A DNA stretch of 63,456 nt from Lachnospiraceae bacterium UBA7060. Its GTDB lineage: Bacteria; Bacillota; Clostridia; Lachnospirales; Lachnospiraceae. The translations under genes were made by a program, and so were the position numbers. This document shows positions 17,301 through 26,005 of this stretch, in pieces (position 1 is the stretch's first letter; each line of letters opens with the position of its first letter). The stretch lies in NCBI GenBank assembly GCA_002493835.1, contig DLAA01000030.1, positions 1-63,456 of the forward strand, written 5' to 3'. The notes beneath the pieces are model-generated. The model had not been told where the DNA came from. It ran no database searches and was given only the letters and a program-made list of their open reading frames with translations.

Positions 17301-20300
17301 GATTCATCAGATTCAACACTTAATACCTCGATTGAATCCACTCCTTCATCTCCTGTTAAATATCTGTCTACCGCATAGGCAATATTACTCATATTGCACA
17401 GCGTATCGGGTTTCTCAACTAAAAGTTTAATTCTGGACTCCGGACTATCCATCACATCATCAACTTGTCTGATAAGATCTGCCAGTTCCATGGATTCCCT
17501 TGTCCCAGCCGTCAAAATGTCAAATTCCGGATCTTCTCTCAATCTTAAAACCGCCAAAATCACTTCAATAATTGACAAATATCTTTTCCTGGCAGATTCA
17601 TATTTGTCATCCGATTTGGATATATTCTGCAGCTTTTGTAACTCCTCCGTTGAATCAGCAATTATTTTTCTGATGAGTGCCGGATATAAACCTAATTTGG
17701 GAACAAATCGCTCATCACACCAACACAGATTAGACAAACTGCGAATATTGAGAATGATACTGTACGGCTTCTTCTGAAATAATTCAAGCAGAAGGGACCA
17801 AATATTCTCATTCTCTGTATTTTTATATACCAGATTGAGTAAAATGCTCTGCTTATATTCAAAGTCTAGGGAATGATAATTAACCGCCAAATACTGCTGA
17901 AGCAGATCGGGCACATAAACGCCAAAGGAATAGATAAGCTGGACAGCGCTGTTACGCATTTTATTCAATTCACTCGTGTCTTTATAGTCCTCCATAAAAT
18001 CCTTAGATATCTTTTTAGGTGTCTCAGGATACATCAAATCACAACAGTATCCATAAAGCTCACTGCCATAAAACCACGCAGCCAGTTGACGAACCTCCTC
18101 ATTCAAATCATAGTACCGCAAAGTCTCTCTCAGTTTAAATGTATTAATTGTGAGATACTTGCCTATTTGATCAAAAGAAAATCGTTCCGACACCTTGTCG
18201 TGATCATAATTCGTCCCAAGAAAACGAGCTATTTTGTTGGAAGTTTTCATGAGATTATTTCTTATCCTTTTTGCATCGCTCTCCACTTCCTCATTGCTTT
18301 TAAGCGTCGGGAACTTCGGTCCGCCAATATTTTTCTTCTCTCTGTACCCGCTTCTCCACTCTGCAGTCATTTCTCTAAATGGTGCATGTAAAACATCAAC
18401 CGGCCGCAATACCAACTCGTAACTGTTGTCATATCCATACTTGTATCTGATAAACATATTGACATCTACATCCGATTCCAGTTTCTCCTTAAAAAGGATA
18501 CGCGCTTCCACGCGGAATGGTCTTCTGCTGATATCTTCTTTCTTAAGTCCAAAACAATACTCCGCTGCCCCGGCATGCAGCCTTAACGGCCTCTGCTCCT
18601 TTACCGGAAACTCTGTGTCATCCCCCATAACAGCGATCGCACTGTTTTCGTCGATCAAATCCCAGTCCTCATACTTTCCCTTTCCCTGAACCGGTATCTT
18701 AAGGCTCAGCTTTGGAAGGTACTCTGTCCATATCGGAAGATGCTTGTTTAATCTTTCTTTATATATCAATGCGCCTTCCAAAAGCTGCATGGTAGTGCTC
18801 TGAAAGATACTGCGTATATTGTTCCATTGCTTTTCCGTAAATACCCTGCGCAGATTGTCTTCTGTCACATACTGGATGAAAATATCAGAAATAAAATAAA
18901 TATAGCTGGCTCTATTATTTCCTAATCTGTAACATATCTTTTTCCAGAACTTACAAATTCTATCAAGCCAGATAGATACACATTTTTTCACAACTTTTTC
19001 ATCATAAGTTATTTGATAAAGACTGACCTTTCCCCGGTTCACATAGTAATAATTTGCATAATCGTTACCCATCATCAATTCTTTTACCGCGTGATCTCCC
19101 ACCAGGCCTTCCACTGCTTTGTCCGGAATAGAAAGTCTGTGCTTTGCAGCAAATTCTTTTACATATAGTCTGCAGAAAGCGTCCTCTGTAATGTCGTCCC
19201 CCTCCTTTATCTGCGGGAACGGGGGAAAGTGATTGCAGGTATAATTCCCAAGATCCTCCTCATAATGGATCGTCATCATTCCTGCCGTAGCCGTATCTCC
19301 GACTAAATCCATATATACAAAAACACTGTCTTCATCAAAATGATACGCTGGGTCTGCCAGCCAGCATTCCAGGGCCGCTACGCTTCTCCAAACCGGAAAT
19401 GTTCTTGTAAAGCAGCCTTTCACACATGATTTCAAATTTTTCTGTCTCAGCTCCTCCAAGGCATCCGGAACCAAATAAAAGAAATAATCATCCTGACCTA
19501 ACGTAATATTCTCATGAATCTCATCAAGAACCGCTTTCAGGCCCCTGCTGTCCTCCGATTCCACCACATCCCTGACCGTTATATTACCGTCCGCATGCAA
19601 GTGGATACTCCTCCTTCCATTTGGAAAAACAGAATGAGAACTGTCATTGTTCTTATATGCGACAGCCTTATTCGAATAAAACCGGTTTACTACTTCTATC
19701 TTCTCACCCGCAATTCCAAGCGATGTCCCATTCCCAATCATATCAAAAGACACGGACGCCGGCCGTTTCTTTTGATCAGTATCACGCTTGACCGGCTCAA
19801 TATCTGCAAAGTCAAATATTTTATCCCTGCAAAGTGCGTTCAGTTCCTGTATGCAGGAAAGATCCGCAAAAAAAAGTTTCTTTTTCCCTTTACCGTCTTC
19901 CTTTATCTCAACTGACAGAGGCGTTCCACGCCGGGATTCCATTTTATTCTTAGATACGGCATCCGAAAAAGTTAATTTCATTTCCTTCATAAAGTCAGAT
20001 CTGCGTGCCCCATTCAGTGGAACGTCATAGATTTCTATGACAATCGTCTTAGAAAGCACTTTGATATCGATGACGTACGGGATTTTGTAATGGTACCCTA
20101 CTATGTAAGATACATGAAAGTCTTCGTTTTCATTCAATTTCATGCGTTTTTCAATGACATAGACATCCTCCAACGAAATCAGTTCCGCATTTATCGCTAG
20201 AAAAACTGCCTTCACATAGAGTGCAAGCGCCTGCCTCCATCGATCCTCCAAACGCGTATCAAATCTGTTCATATCCATATAGGCCCGCCAGATAATAGAA

Positions 20301-20980
20301 TAATTCTTATCAGATAATAGAACATTGTTGGCCTGATTCTGATTTTTAGGCGCAACACCTCTTAGCGGCGACTCTCTGAGAAGTTTTTTTATTCTCCACA
20401 TCTGCATCATCTGCTCATTTCCAGAATCATCGTAAGCACCCATTTTCAATCCATTGTTCATCCTGTCGGATACCCGTCCCATAAGCTGTTGATACAACAT
20501 CATCGCAGCCTGATTCTCTTTTATGTCGAAACTGTACTCTTTTATCTGGGTTAGCAATGTCTGCTTTCCGGCCATTTTTTCCCTTACAGATCTGCCAGGC
20601 TGTTTCCCCAGCCAGTTGATCGTCTTATAGCCAATATTTCTGGCTTTCTCCGGACGCACCATTCTATCAGCCTTGACCAGATTATGCCTGGGATTCTTTA
20701 CAATCTCCTGCAGATGATCCCCGCAAAAGGAGATCATCTGCATAAGATCATCATACGGCAGGGGACGGCTGCCCTTCTTAGAAACAAAATCTTCTACCCC
20801 GGGCGCCGCCTCACTCCAAAACTCAGTTATGTATGCATTATTCACCGGATCTCTGAGGCTGGCGAAGTTGCATATGCTCTCCGCAGTCTGAAGCATAATC
20901 CACCATGCCCCCTCAGCAGATGGTGTTTCAGAAGCTGACAACTGTTCTAATTGACTGATTTCACTAAGCTTTGGTGCCAT
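17297..20980 (-). CDS. DUF2357-containing protein, CnuC-like partner of McrB-type ATPase
   Basis: The start is the ATG at 20980, four bases after the upstream stop, with GGAGGAG seven bases upstream; the open frame to 21070 lies inside the previous gene. The 1227-residue protein shows a DUF2357-like N-terminal region (about 95-170, ending EYSFDIKENQAAMMLYQQL), as in McrC-type partners of McrB ATPases. A middle segment around residues 515-575 (PVWRSVAALECWL then VYMDLVGDTATAG, D558) looks like an Hsp70/actin-type ATPase core. The C-terminal 400 residues look helical and repeat-like. I could not find a clear PD-(D/E)xK motif, so nuclease activity is assumed by analogy with CoCoNuT CnuC proteins. 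Confidence 0.6.
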   Translation of the reverse strand: MAPKLSEISQLEQLSASETPSAEGAWWIMLQTAESICNFASLRDPVNNAYITEFWSEAAPGVEDFVSKKGSRPLPYDDLMQMISFCGDHLQEIVKNPRHNLVKADRMVRPEKARNIGYKTINWLGKQPGRSVREKMAGKQTLLTQIKEYSFDIKENQAAMMLYQQLMGRVSDRMNNGLKMGAYDDSGNEQMMQMWRIKKLLRESPLRGVAPKNQNQANNVLLSDKNYSIIWRAYMDMNRFDTRLEDRWRQALALYVKAVFLAINAELISLEDVYVIEKRMKLNENEDFHVSYIVGYHYKIPYVIDIKVLSKTIVIEIYDVPLNGARRSDFMKEMKLTFSDAVSKNKMESRRGTPLSVEIKEDGKGKKKLFFADLSCIQELNALCRDKIFDFADIEPVKRDTDQKKRPASVSFDMIGNGTSLGIAGEKIEVVNRFYSNKAVAYKNNDSSHSVFPNGRRSIHLHADGNITVRDVVESEDSRGLKAVLDEIHENITLGQDDYFFYLVPDALEELRQKNLKSCVKGCFTRTFPVWRSVAALECWLADPAYHFDEDSVFVYMDLVGDTATAGMMTIHYEEDLGNYTCNHFPPFPQIKEGDDITEDAFCRLYVKEFAAKHRLSIPDKAVEGLVGDHAVKELMMGNDYANYYYVNRGKVSLYQITYDEKVVKKCVSIWLDRICKFWKKICYRLGNNRASYIYFISDIFIQYVTEDNLRRVFTEKQWNNIRSIFQSTTMQLLEGALIYKERLNKHLPIWTEYLPKLSLKIPVQGKGKYEDWDLIDENSAIAVMGDDTEFPVKEQRPLRLHAGAAEYCFGLKKEDISRRPFRVEARILFKEKLESDVDVNMFIRYKYGYDNSYELVLRPVDVLHAPFREMTAEWRSGYREKKNIGGPKFPTLKSNEEVESDAKRIRNNLMKTSNKIARFLGTNYDHDKVSERFSFDQIGKYLTINTFKLRETLRYYDLNEEVRQLAAWFYGSELYGYCCDLMYPETPKKISKDFMEDYKDTSELNKMRNSAVQLIYSFGVYVPDLLQQYLAVNYHSLDFEYKQSILLNLVYKNTENENIWSLLLELFQKKPYSIILNIRSLSNLCWCDERFVPKLGLYPALIRKIIADSTEELQKLQNISKSDDKYESARKRYLSIIEVILAVLRLREDPEFDILTAGTRESMELADLIRQVDDVMDSPESRIKLLVEKPDTLCNMSNIAYAVDRYLTGDEGVDSIEVLSVESDES

Positions 20981-20984
20981 ACTA

Positions 20985-23684
20985 TCACTCCTCCATATCA
21001 AGATACTCTGCGCTGCACCATAAAAATGTCTTATAAGGATTGTTAAGCGCATTTTTGAAATCTTTTTCAAGACCTATAGCCAAGCCCTCTTTCTCAAACA
21101 ATGCCTCTCTCATTGGATTAAAACACTCTGCCTCAAAATTGCCATCCGTCTCCATCCCCCGAAGCTTCGGCATAACCTTGTAAACCAACGCATCTTCAAA
21201 GGCTCTCTGCATACTCTGCTCACACCTCTTCGCATCTTTCTGTTTCGCTGAAAACGCACTGATCACATCCGGATGGTTCGCCATATAGTTCTCAATCGAC
21301 TGCCAGACTCTATGTCCAAGAGCACGCCCCGCATGTCCCATACATGCGTTCACTTCTTGCAGACAATTGCGGTATTTCTCCACCCTAAGGCTAAAATCCT
21401 CATTCTCGATCACGTTGGCATTCACCCAGGAATCCCATAAGGATCTGCGAAGCATCGGCACCGCAGGCATATAATTTATTTTCTTTCTGCTCTTAAACTC
21501 TGTGGGCCTGGGAAAACTGATCAGATTTCCTCTGTCGAGGACCTTGTCTGACAAAGATTTCGTGGTTTCGTCCTCATTCATCGTTCCAACCCATAAAACA
21601 TTATCTGTCAGTTCCAGCGGGAACTTACTCATGCCTGCCCCCATATCGATCTCCACATTGATGCGCTCGTCACTGTTCCTTCTTCTCTCAAGTTTACTGA
21701 GCATATCGCTGAAATACAACTCTACATGCGCCAGGTTCATCTCGTCAAGCAAAACCATAAACATGGCGTCATGCAAATTATACTTCTCGACTTCAAGCCT
21801 CTGAAGATATGCGGACACTTCATCCTCATTTCTTGCCTCGCGGAGAATTTTTTGAACATTTTTCTGCAGACTTTTAAAGTCTGCAAACTGGACCATCGCC
21901 CGAATCAATGTGGTTGCGTTAAATCTATTGTCAATAGAATTAAAAAAGCCAAAAAGTGACTGTGGGCTGTCCCAGTCAGGCTGTACTGCCATGGGCTTAA
22001 AATAAATACCTCCAAACCTGCAGTAATACTCAGGAAGCAAAGACTTTCCCGTCCCGCTGACTCCTGCTAACACAGTTACCGGAGACCATTCCGCCGTCTT
22101 TAGCGATGTATGGAAAGACTTCAATAATCTCTTGTTAAATGTAACTCCACAGTTGACACACGCTGAGAAAATATTATTGAGCCATTCCAATTCTGAAATA
22201 TCTGAATTGTCCGCAAAACCCATCGGCTCAAACTCATGTTCAAAAATTGCGTCAAGCCGGCTCTCAAGTTCCTTAGGCTGCTGATAAAGACTTCTGAATT
22301 TATCCACCTCCTCAGAATATTTCTGAAGCATAAGCTGCTTGACCTCAACCATTCGCTTATAATAATCGGCCTCCTGTTTTGCATCGGCAAGTTTAACCTC
22401 AAACTGCATATGGCGCTCCATTTCACGCTTCAATTCTTCCAGCTCTCTCTTTGCCGTTTCCAGCTCTCTAATTGTCTTGTCATATTTTTCAGCTTTCGTC
22501 TGGTACGCAGCAAGCTGATCATCCTTCGGAATCCGGGCAATCTCCTGGGTTAACTCGCTATTCTCATCTTCCAACATTCTTATGCGCTCAATCAATTCAT
22601 CCGCTGACGAGCCATCCGCTGCACGCTCTCTTTCTTTAAACTTTGCAATCTGATCCTGCGCATTTTTCAGGCGGTCTTTAAGCCTTTCAATATCCTGCTC
22701 CTTCTGTTTCATTTCAAAGAGAGCATTGTTTATGCGTCTTTCCACTTCTCCGGACACTTTAGACTCAAACTCGGCCCGCTCTTCTCTCAACATCGTCTCT
22801 CTCGCCTCAAGATCTGCACTTGCATCGGCAATCTGCCGCAGGGACTTATTCTGTTGGCTCTTCTGTTCATTTATTTCCTGTCTCTCCAGCTCCAATGCGT
22901 GTCTTGTAGCTTCTACCAGCTCTCTTTCTCTCTGGAGAGCTGCTTGTGCACTTTCTTTTATCGTTTTTACTTCGGTATCAATCTCAGCCACTACAGACTT
23001 TCTATAATCCTCCATTTCGGCTTCCATCTGTGTCAGCTTCTGCTTCCGGATGTCCTGCATCTGTGACTGGATATCTATCTGTGCAGAAATCTTTTTTTCC
23101 TGCAGGGCGTCTATCTCTCCTAGCAGTTCCTCCTGCGCCTTTCTCAAAGCCTCAAGAGAACGCTGATTTTGGGCGGTAAATCCAGCCTCTGCATTGTTTT
23201 CCCTTTCTATCAGGTCTCTTTCCTGATTGTTCAGCGACGACTGCCTTTTATCGAGCATTTTTCTATCATGATCCAGCTTTTTTTCTTCCGCCGAAATACT
23301 CTTTTCGCGTTCAGACCTCAGCCTGTCCTGCTTAGCCTGTTCTAATTTTTGCTGTTCTAACTCCTCTCTCTCTTTTTTTAGTCTTTCCTCCTCTCTTTGA
23401 TGATTCAGACTTACTTCTTCCCGCTTCTTTTCAAGCTCTTCCCATTCCTTCTTCAGCGCCTCTTCCCTTGAGGCAGCAGCTTTCTCTCTATCCAGAATTT
23501 CCTCCTGGCTCATGAAGAGCTTTTTCTCCTCTTCATTCATAGCTGCCATAATTTCCTTTTGGGCGGCCTCCTTTCTTTCAGCCTCAGACTTTTCTTTTTT
23601 CTCTTTTGCAGCCGCGACTACACTTTGAATATATTCCTTTTTACCACTGTTTTCCGTACCTTTACCTGCTCTGCTCTTTGCCAT
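20985..23684 (-). CDS. Coiled-coil McrB-type AAA+ ATPase (CnuB-like)
   Basis: An 899-residue protein. Residues 1 to about 470 are almost continuous coiled coil rich in Glu, Lys, Arg and Gln. The C-terminal part is an McrB-like AAA+ domain: Walker A GVSGTGKS (541-548), Walker B VLLDEMNLAHVE (D647, E648) and the sensor stretch VGTMNEDETTKSLSDKVLDRGN, corresponding to the McrB MNTADRS-type region. The long coiled coil fused to an McrB ATPase, next to a DUF2357 gene, is the hallmark of CoCoNuT (coiled-coil nuclease tandem) systems, predicted to sense and cut foreign RNA. Whether it uses GTP, like McrB, or ATP is not evident. AGGAGA precedes the ATG. Confidence 0.8.
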   Translation of the reverse strand: MAKSRAGKGTENSGKKEYIQSVVAAAKEKKEKSEAERKEAAQKEIMAAMNEEEKKLFMSQEEILDREKAAASREEALKKEWEELEKKREEVSLNHQREEERLKKEREELEQQKLEQAKQDRLRSEREKSISAEEKKLDHDRKMLDKRQSSLNNQERDLIERENNAEAGFTAQNQRSLEALRKAQEELLGEIDALQEKKISAQIDIQSQMQDIRKQKLTQMEAEMEDYRKSVVAEIDTEVKTIKESAQAALQRERELVEATRHALELERQEINEQKSQQNKSLRQIADASADLEARETMLREERAEFESKVSGEVERRINNALFEMKQKEQDIERLKDRLKNAQDQIAKFKERERAADGSSADELIERIRMLEDENSELTQEIARIPKDDQLAAYQTKAEKYDKTIRELETAKRELEELKREMERHMQFEVKLADAKQEADYYKRMVEVKQLMLQKYSEEVDKFRSLYQQPKELESRLDAIFEHEFEPMGFADNSDISELEWLNNIFSACVNCGVTFNKRLLKSFHTSLKTAEWSPVTVLAGVSGTGKSLLPEYYCRFGGIYFKPMAVQPDWDSPQSLFGFFNSIDNRFNATTLIRAMVQFADFKSLQKNVQKILREARNEDEVSAYLQRLEVEKYNLHDAMFMVLLDEMNLAHVELYFSDMLSKLERRRNSDERINVEIDMGAGMSKFPLELTDNVLWVGTMNEDETTKSLSDKVLDRGNLISFPRPTEFKSRKKINYMPAVPMLRRSLWDSWVNANVIENEDFSLRVEKYRNCLQEVNACMGHAGRALGHRVWQSIENYMANHPDVISAFSAKQKDAKRCEQSMQRAFEDALVYKVMPKLRGMETDGNFEAECFNPMREALFEKEGLAIGLEKDFKNALNNPYKTFLWCSAEYLDMEE

Positions 23685-23755
23685 TTTTGTGCTCTCCTTA
23701 TAGACAATATGATAGCAAATTGTTTCCCTCTTACGTTATAAAAAACCTGCAATTT

Positions 23756-26005
23756 TTAATACAGCCCTCTTCTAATCATCAAATCAACGAGCTGATTGAT
23801 GCAATTCACCAATTCCTTTTTTAGGAATCCCAAGCCTGCATCTGCATAGTCTATGATTCCCGTGTGTCTTCTCACTTTAACCGCATCGCTTATAACTTGA
23901 ACCAAGTTTGGCACATCCTGCGCGACCTCCGGAATCATATTATCCGGCTGCTCCATTTCCGAGAAATACCAGGCATAAAAATTGGTCTGCATAGTTCCCA
24001 TCTTATAATTCCGAAAGGACTTAGAAATTTTCGAAAGATCATAATACGGAATTTCTGTCACTTGAAACCCCTGATTCCTCATCTGTTCCATTATTTGACC
24101 GCCATACTCATCGGTATAGGGTTTCAGATTTCTCATTGCCTTTTTTACCAAACGGCGTTTACACAGTTCCTTCAGAATCAATTCGATAGCTTCCGCAACA
24201 TAAGTAGGATAACTTTCACCGGTTCTGCCCATATCTTCCTCGTCCGGATCTTCTGTATACTCTTCTCCATAATTTTGTTCTTCGATCAAGTCTACCAGCT
24301 TATCTGCCAGCCCTGAGTATCGGTTAATCCCTCTTGTAAACAAATTTTCAACTTGATTCTCTGCTTCTTTTCTGTGCTTTATAGTCTTCTCATCAATCCC
24401 TGTAGATTCATCAAGCGCAAATTTATCTTTATCAAAAGTGAGACCGCAGAGAATTGCTGTTACTCCAAAAATATCCCTGCCTATTCCCTCTATGTATCTG
24501 AAGTTGTATTCTATATCATTGCCGTGCATTCCATCATCACGTAAGCAGGTGAGTTTATAAGAGTCAACAATAAAGGCCGGGTTTCTGCGCGCCAGCTCAT
24601 AAAATGGATGCTCGAGGTTACTATCAGCCTCAAGAAGATTTAAAGCTATCAGCGCTCGGACCTCCTCGCTTGCCTTCGCGCCTCCGCTTCCATGCACTCC
24701 CGTTACGCTTCCTTTTTTTATGTTTATAAAGTACTTCTCAAAGACATCCTCGTCGACAAAGCCACACTGCAGCGCAATTTCTGTCAATGTGTCAGCGTTA
24801 TGCTTCCCATCACTATTGAGCAAATCTCTATAATAATTGTTTCTATCTGAAACGGCTATCAAAGCAGCCGCAAGCAGCCTGTAGATACAAAGAATGTAGT
24901 CATTTATGTTGCTGTTTATCGCCTCCCAATTCTTCCCCTTATTTTCATGCATCAATCGTAAAATTGTTTCCCTCCTGGTTTCCACTTCAAGCGCCCTTTT
25001 ATTGACATAAGGATAATTCCGAATTTTCTCCGATAAAATTGCATCGACCTTACTGATGATCACCTGATCAATTCTCCTCACCTCCCGCTTCTCTCCTTCC
25101 GTCAAGCTGGTCTGCTGCTTTTTCAACTCCTCTATCGCCTTCTTTAAGGGCTCATTCTCCGGACGCTCCGCACACGTTTTTATCGGTTCTAACAGCTGTG
25201 GAGAGAATCCTTCGCCGAACGGATATAAAACCTGCATTCTGCTTTTATTGACAAGGTCTCCCGTGGGAATCACAAGATAGCTGACAACATACACATTTTT
25301 ATCATCACCCAGCAGGGAAACTTTATCACTATTAGCAAATCTGCTCACTTCCCCATCCCTTTCCTCTGCACTGTTTCCCGCATAGAGCATTCTCGCCCGG
25401 TTTCTCTGCCTTCTGCACACTTTTAACACATCATAAATAGAAGGTTTGATATCTATATCCGGCATATCCGGTTTCACCAAAACCGCTGCTTCCCATGGCG
25501 AATTAGGGTCTGTCTGGTCCAGGAAAAACTGAATAAGATTTGCCTTTTTTTGTCTGCCCCTGATTTCGCATGGCTGGAATCTTCCGTCCGGAATAAAGGC
25601 ATCCATATATGATTTTGATACATAGTCGTAAAAAATGTACCCTGTTTTCATATCATAGGAAAGACTTTCCTCCGCGAGGATTTTTTTACCTGCTTCCGTA
25701 ATCACCCTCGTCTTTGTAATCAGCTTTCTCTCGTAAAGCTCCTTGATTACAACCTCTATAAGGGAAATTTCCAAGGAAAGTTTTTCTGCAAGCCATTTGA
25801 TATCTTTGACACCGCAATTTAACAATTTAAGAACCGTTTCCTGAAACAAATTTAAGGCATCATCCTTCGGATATGGTACTAAAACCTTGCACACCTTCAT
25901 CGGCAGCAATATAGCCTGCCTCTCATATCCCATCCTGAAATAACCTTCCGGAACCCTGGGATGAAAAAATAACAAATCGGCATAATCATTTAATAATGCA
26001 GCCAT
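23756..26005 (-). CDS. Large uncharacterised protein with winged-helix-like N-terminus and HEPN-like motif
   Basis: I place the start at the ATG at 26005, behind GGAGGAG with six bases spacing, inside the end of the helicase gene; the frame is open to 26068. The 749-residue product has a winged-helix-like region at about residues 55-115 (LKLLNCGVKDIKWLAEKLSL ... LITKTRVITEAGKKIL). Near residue 489 is LRDDGMHGND, with R489 and H494 fitting the R-x4-6-H signature of HEPN ribonucleases (polar residue after Arg, Gly after His), set in helical sequence. No other family is recognised. In context it could be the RNase effector of the defence operon (inference). Confidence 0.5.
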   Translation of the reverse strand: MAALLNDYADLLFFHPRVPEGYFRMGYERQAILLPMKVCKVLVPYPKDDALNLFQETVLKLLNCGVKDIKWLAEKLSLEISLIEVVIKELYERKLITKTRVITEAGKKILAEESLSYDMKTGYIFYDYVSKSYMDAFIPDGRFQPCEIRGRQKKANLIQFFLDQTDPNSPWEAAVLVKPDMPDIDIKPSIYDVLKVCRRQRNRARMLYAGNSAEERDGEVSRFANSDKVSLLGDDKNVYVVSYLVIPTGDLVNKSRMQVLYPFGEGFSPQLLEPIKTCAERPENEPLKKAIEELKKQQTSLTEGEKREVRRIDQVIISKVDAILSEKIRNYPYVNKRALEVETRRETILRLMHENKGKNWEAINSNINDYILCIYRLLAAALIAVSDRNNYYRDLLNSDGKHNADTLTEIALQCGFVDEDVFEKYFINIKKGSVTGVHGSGGAKASEEVRALIALNLLEADSNLEHPFYELARRNPAFIVDSYKLTCLRDDGMHGNDIEYNFRYIEGIGRDIFGVTAILCGLTFDKDKFALDESTGIDEKTIKHRKEAENQVENLFTRGINRYSGLADKLVDLIEEQNYGEEYTEDPDEEDMGRTGESYPTYVAEAIELILKELCKRRLVKKAMRNLKPYTDEYGGQIMEQMRNQGFQVTEIPYYDLSKISKSFRNYKMGTMQTNFYAWYFSEMEQPDNMIPEVAQDVPNLVQVISDAVKVRRHTGIIDYADAGLGFLKKELVNCINQLVDLMIRRGLY

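Noticed and set aside
20981..21070. 30-residue N-terminal extension of the DUF2357 protein
   Set aside because: It lies inside the coiled-coil ATPase gene without a ribosome site; GGAGGAG fixes the start at 20980.
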